Shown here piece after piece: positions 5,603 through 6,694 of a stretch of 6,694 bases of DNA. Origin of the DNA: an uncultured Dyadobacter sp. (GTDB taxonomy: Bacteria; Bacteroidota; Bacteroidia; Cytophagales; Spirosomataceae); assembly GCA_946481035.1 (NCBI GenBank), contig CAMLNK010000226.1, forward strand, positions 1 through 6,694, given 5' to 3'. The position numbers were made by a program, and so were the translations under genes. Position 1 is the stretch's first letter, and each line of letters starts with the position of its first letter. The notes beneath the pieces were generated by a model. The model had not been told where the DNA came from, searched no databases, and saw only the letters and a program-made list of their open reading frames with translations.

Positions 5603-6694
5603 ATGAGAGGACACCGTTTCACGAAATACATTCCGCCCGAGCAAGGGCCCAACAGTAAGTTCGACCAGCTTTTTGATATATTTCAACAGCTGTTGCTGAT
5701 GACTTCGGGCGACGTTTCCGAGGCTATGTCGTGGCTGAGCCAGCTCGACCGCCAGTATAACCTGACCAACGACTCGTATGGCATCGGCGATTTCTTCGAA
5801 GACCTCAAAAAGAAAGGTTATGTGACCGAAGAGAAGCAGGAAGGTGAAAGCAGGCTCATTATGACGCCCAAAGCCGAAAAAAGCATTCGCAAGAGCGCGC
5901 TGGACGAGATTTTTGGGAAACTGAAAAGGTCCAAATCGGGTGGTAACCATCATACGCCTCACCTGGGCGCGGGCGACGAGCTCACGAGCGATATCCGCGA
6001 TTTTCAGTTCGGCGATACGCTCGACCAGATTTCGATGACTGAATCCATCAAAAACGCCCAGGTCAATCACGGGATCGGAGATTTTATGCTGATGGAAAAC
6101 GACCTGGAAGTGGTGGAGCGCGAGCAGAAAACTACCACCGCCACCGTGGTGATGATCGATATCAGCCATTCGATGATTCTGTACGGCGAAGACCGCATTA
6201 CGCCTGCCAAAAAAGTGGCGCTGGCATTAGCAGAGCTGATCAGGACTAAATATCCCAAAGATTCACTGGACATTATCGTCTTTGGAAATGACGCCTGGCA
6301 AATACAGCTCAAAGACTTGCCGTATTTGGAAGTAGGCCCTTACCATACCAATACCGTGGCAGGTTTGGAGCTGGCTATGGACATTCTGCGCCGCAAAAAA
6401 ACGCGTAACAAGCAGATTTTCATGATCACCGACGGCAAGCCGACGTGTCTCAAAGAAGGTATCCGCTATTACAAAAACAGCTTCGGCCTCGACCGCAAGA
6501 TTATCAACAAAACACTCACATTAGCCGCGCAATGCCGCAGGCTCGACATTCCGGTAACGACCTTCATGATCGCGACCGATCCTTACCTGAAACAATTCGT
6601 GCAGAATTTCACGCAGGTCAACAACGGACGTGCGTATTACAGCAACTTGCAGGGGCTAGGGGGCTTTGTACTCGAAGATTTTCAGCGGAACAGG
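5603..6694 (+). CDS. VWA-domain protein with complete MIDAS (3' end beyond window)
   Basis: The frame is open from ATG 5603 to the last base, giving 364 codons with no stop. The N-terminal part includes a stretch around 55-110 (from NDSYGIGDFFEDLKKKGYV) that looks like a small winged-helix-type region. From about 180 there is a von Willebrand factor A domain with a full metal-binding MIDAS: DISHS (D186, S188, S190), threonine in HTNT (T249 or T251) and D277 in ITDGKP. There is no signal peptide or membrane segment, so it is probably cytoplasmic. Such proteins commonly work with a MoxR or Mg-chelatase-like AAA+ ATPase encoded nearby; any partner would lie beyond 6694. It is separated from the bacilliredoxin gene by a terminator and seems to start a new unit. 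The target is unknown. Confidence 0.9.
   Translation, partial: MRGHRFTKYIPPEQGPNSKFDQLFDIFQQLLLMTSGDVSEAMSWLSQLDRQYNLTNDSYGIGDFFEDLKKKGYVTEEKQEGESRLIMTPKAEKSIRKSALDEIFGKLKRSKSGGNHHTPHLGAGDELTSDIRDFQFGDTLDQISMTESIKNAQVNHGIGDFMLMENDLEVVEREQKTTTATVVMIDISHSMILYGEDRITPAKKVALALAELIRTKYPKDSLDIIVFGNDAWQIQLKDLPYLEVGPYHTNTVAGLELAMDILRRKKTRNKQIFMITDGKPTCLKEGIRYYKNSFGLDRKIINKTLTLAAQCRRLDIPVTTFMIATDPYLKQFVQNFTQVNNGRAYYSNLQGLGGFVLEDFQRNR

Noticed and set aside
5588..6169. Open frame on the minus strand opposite the VWA gene (about 193 codons)
   Set aside because: The forward frame has a full MIDAS and a consistent VWA fold. The reverse translation looks like an antisense shadow.

Overview
The window is a chromosomal segment from a member of the Bacteroidota, most likely a Cytophagales/Dyadobacter-like bacterium. 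The evidence is the family make-up (a SUF set with a DUF5618-type protein and a BrxA/BrxB bacilliredoxin), start codons without clear Shine-Dalgarno sequences, and perfect matches to the Bacteroidota -7 promoter element TAnnTTTG ahead of sufC and of the last gene. The genus is an inference from gene content; no rRNA or other marker gene is present.

Layout, all genes on the + strand. 1-87: probable last 28 codons of an unidentified gene. 88-257: intergenic DNA with a 12-bp inverted repeat (147-187) that runs into a predicted promoter (184-215). 258-4918: a SUF iron-sulfur cluster assembly cluster, in order sufC (ATPase), sufD (scaffold partner), sufS (cysteine desulfurase), a DUF5618-like gene of unknown function, sufE (sulfur acceptor) and a small DUF59/MIP18-family SUF protein. 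A strong terminator-like hairpin (2436-2469) separates sufD from sufS. 4919-5095: a compact cluster of GCCGANN heptanucleotide repeats with an inverted copy. 5096-5524: a BrxA/BrxB-family bacilliredoxin. 5547-5588: an intrinsic terminator with a perfect -7 promoter box in its loop. 5603-6694: a VWA-domain protein with a complete MIDAS motif, cut off by the window end. No gene-free stretch exceeds 300 bases; the longest is 177 bases.

How the genes work together: SufS takes sulfur from cysteine as a persulfide and hands it to SufE, which delivers it to the SufBCD scaffold where SufC hydrolyses ATP. The DUF59 protein probably helps in cluster maturation or delivery, and the bacilliredoxin repairs oxidised, thiol-capped cysteines, which fits a thiol/iron-sulfur maintenance neighbourhood. 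SufB, the core scaffold, is not in the window, and the gene directly upstream of sufC does not end like SufB.

The core is a conventional SUF locus. I do not see a wholly new system. The parts worth a second look are the unknown DUF5618-like gene between the two partner genes sufS and sufE, the hairpin splitting the operon, the heptad repeat cluster, and the two regulatory-looking dyads.
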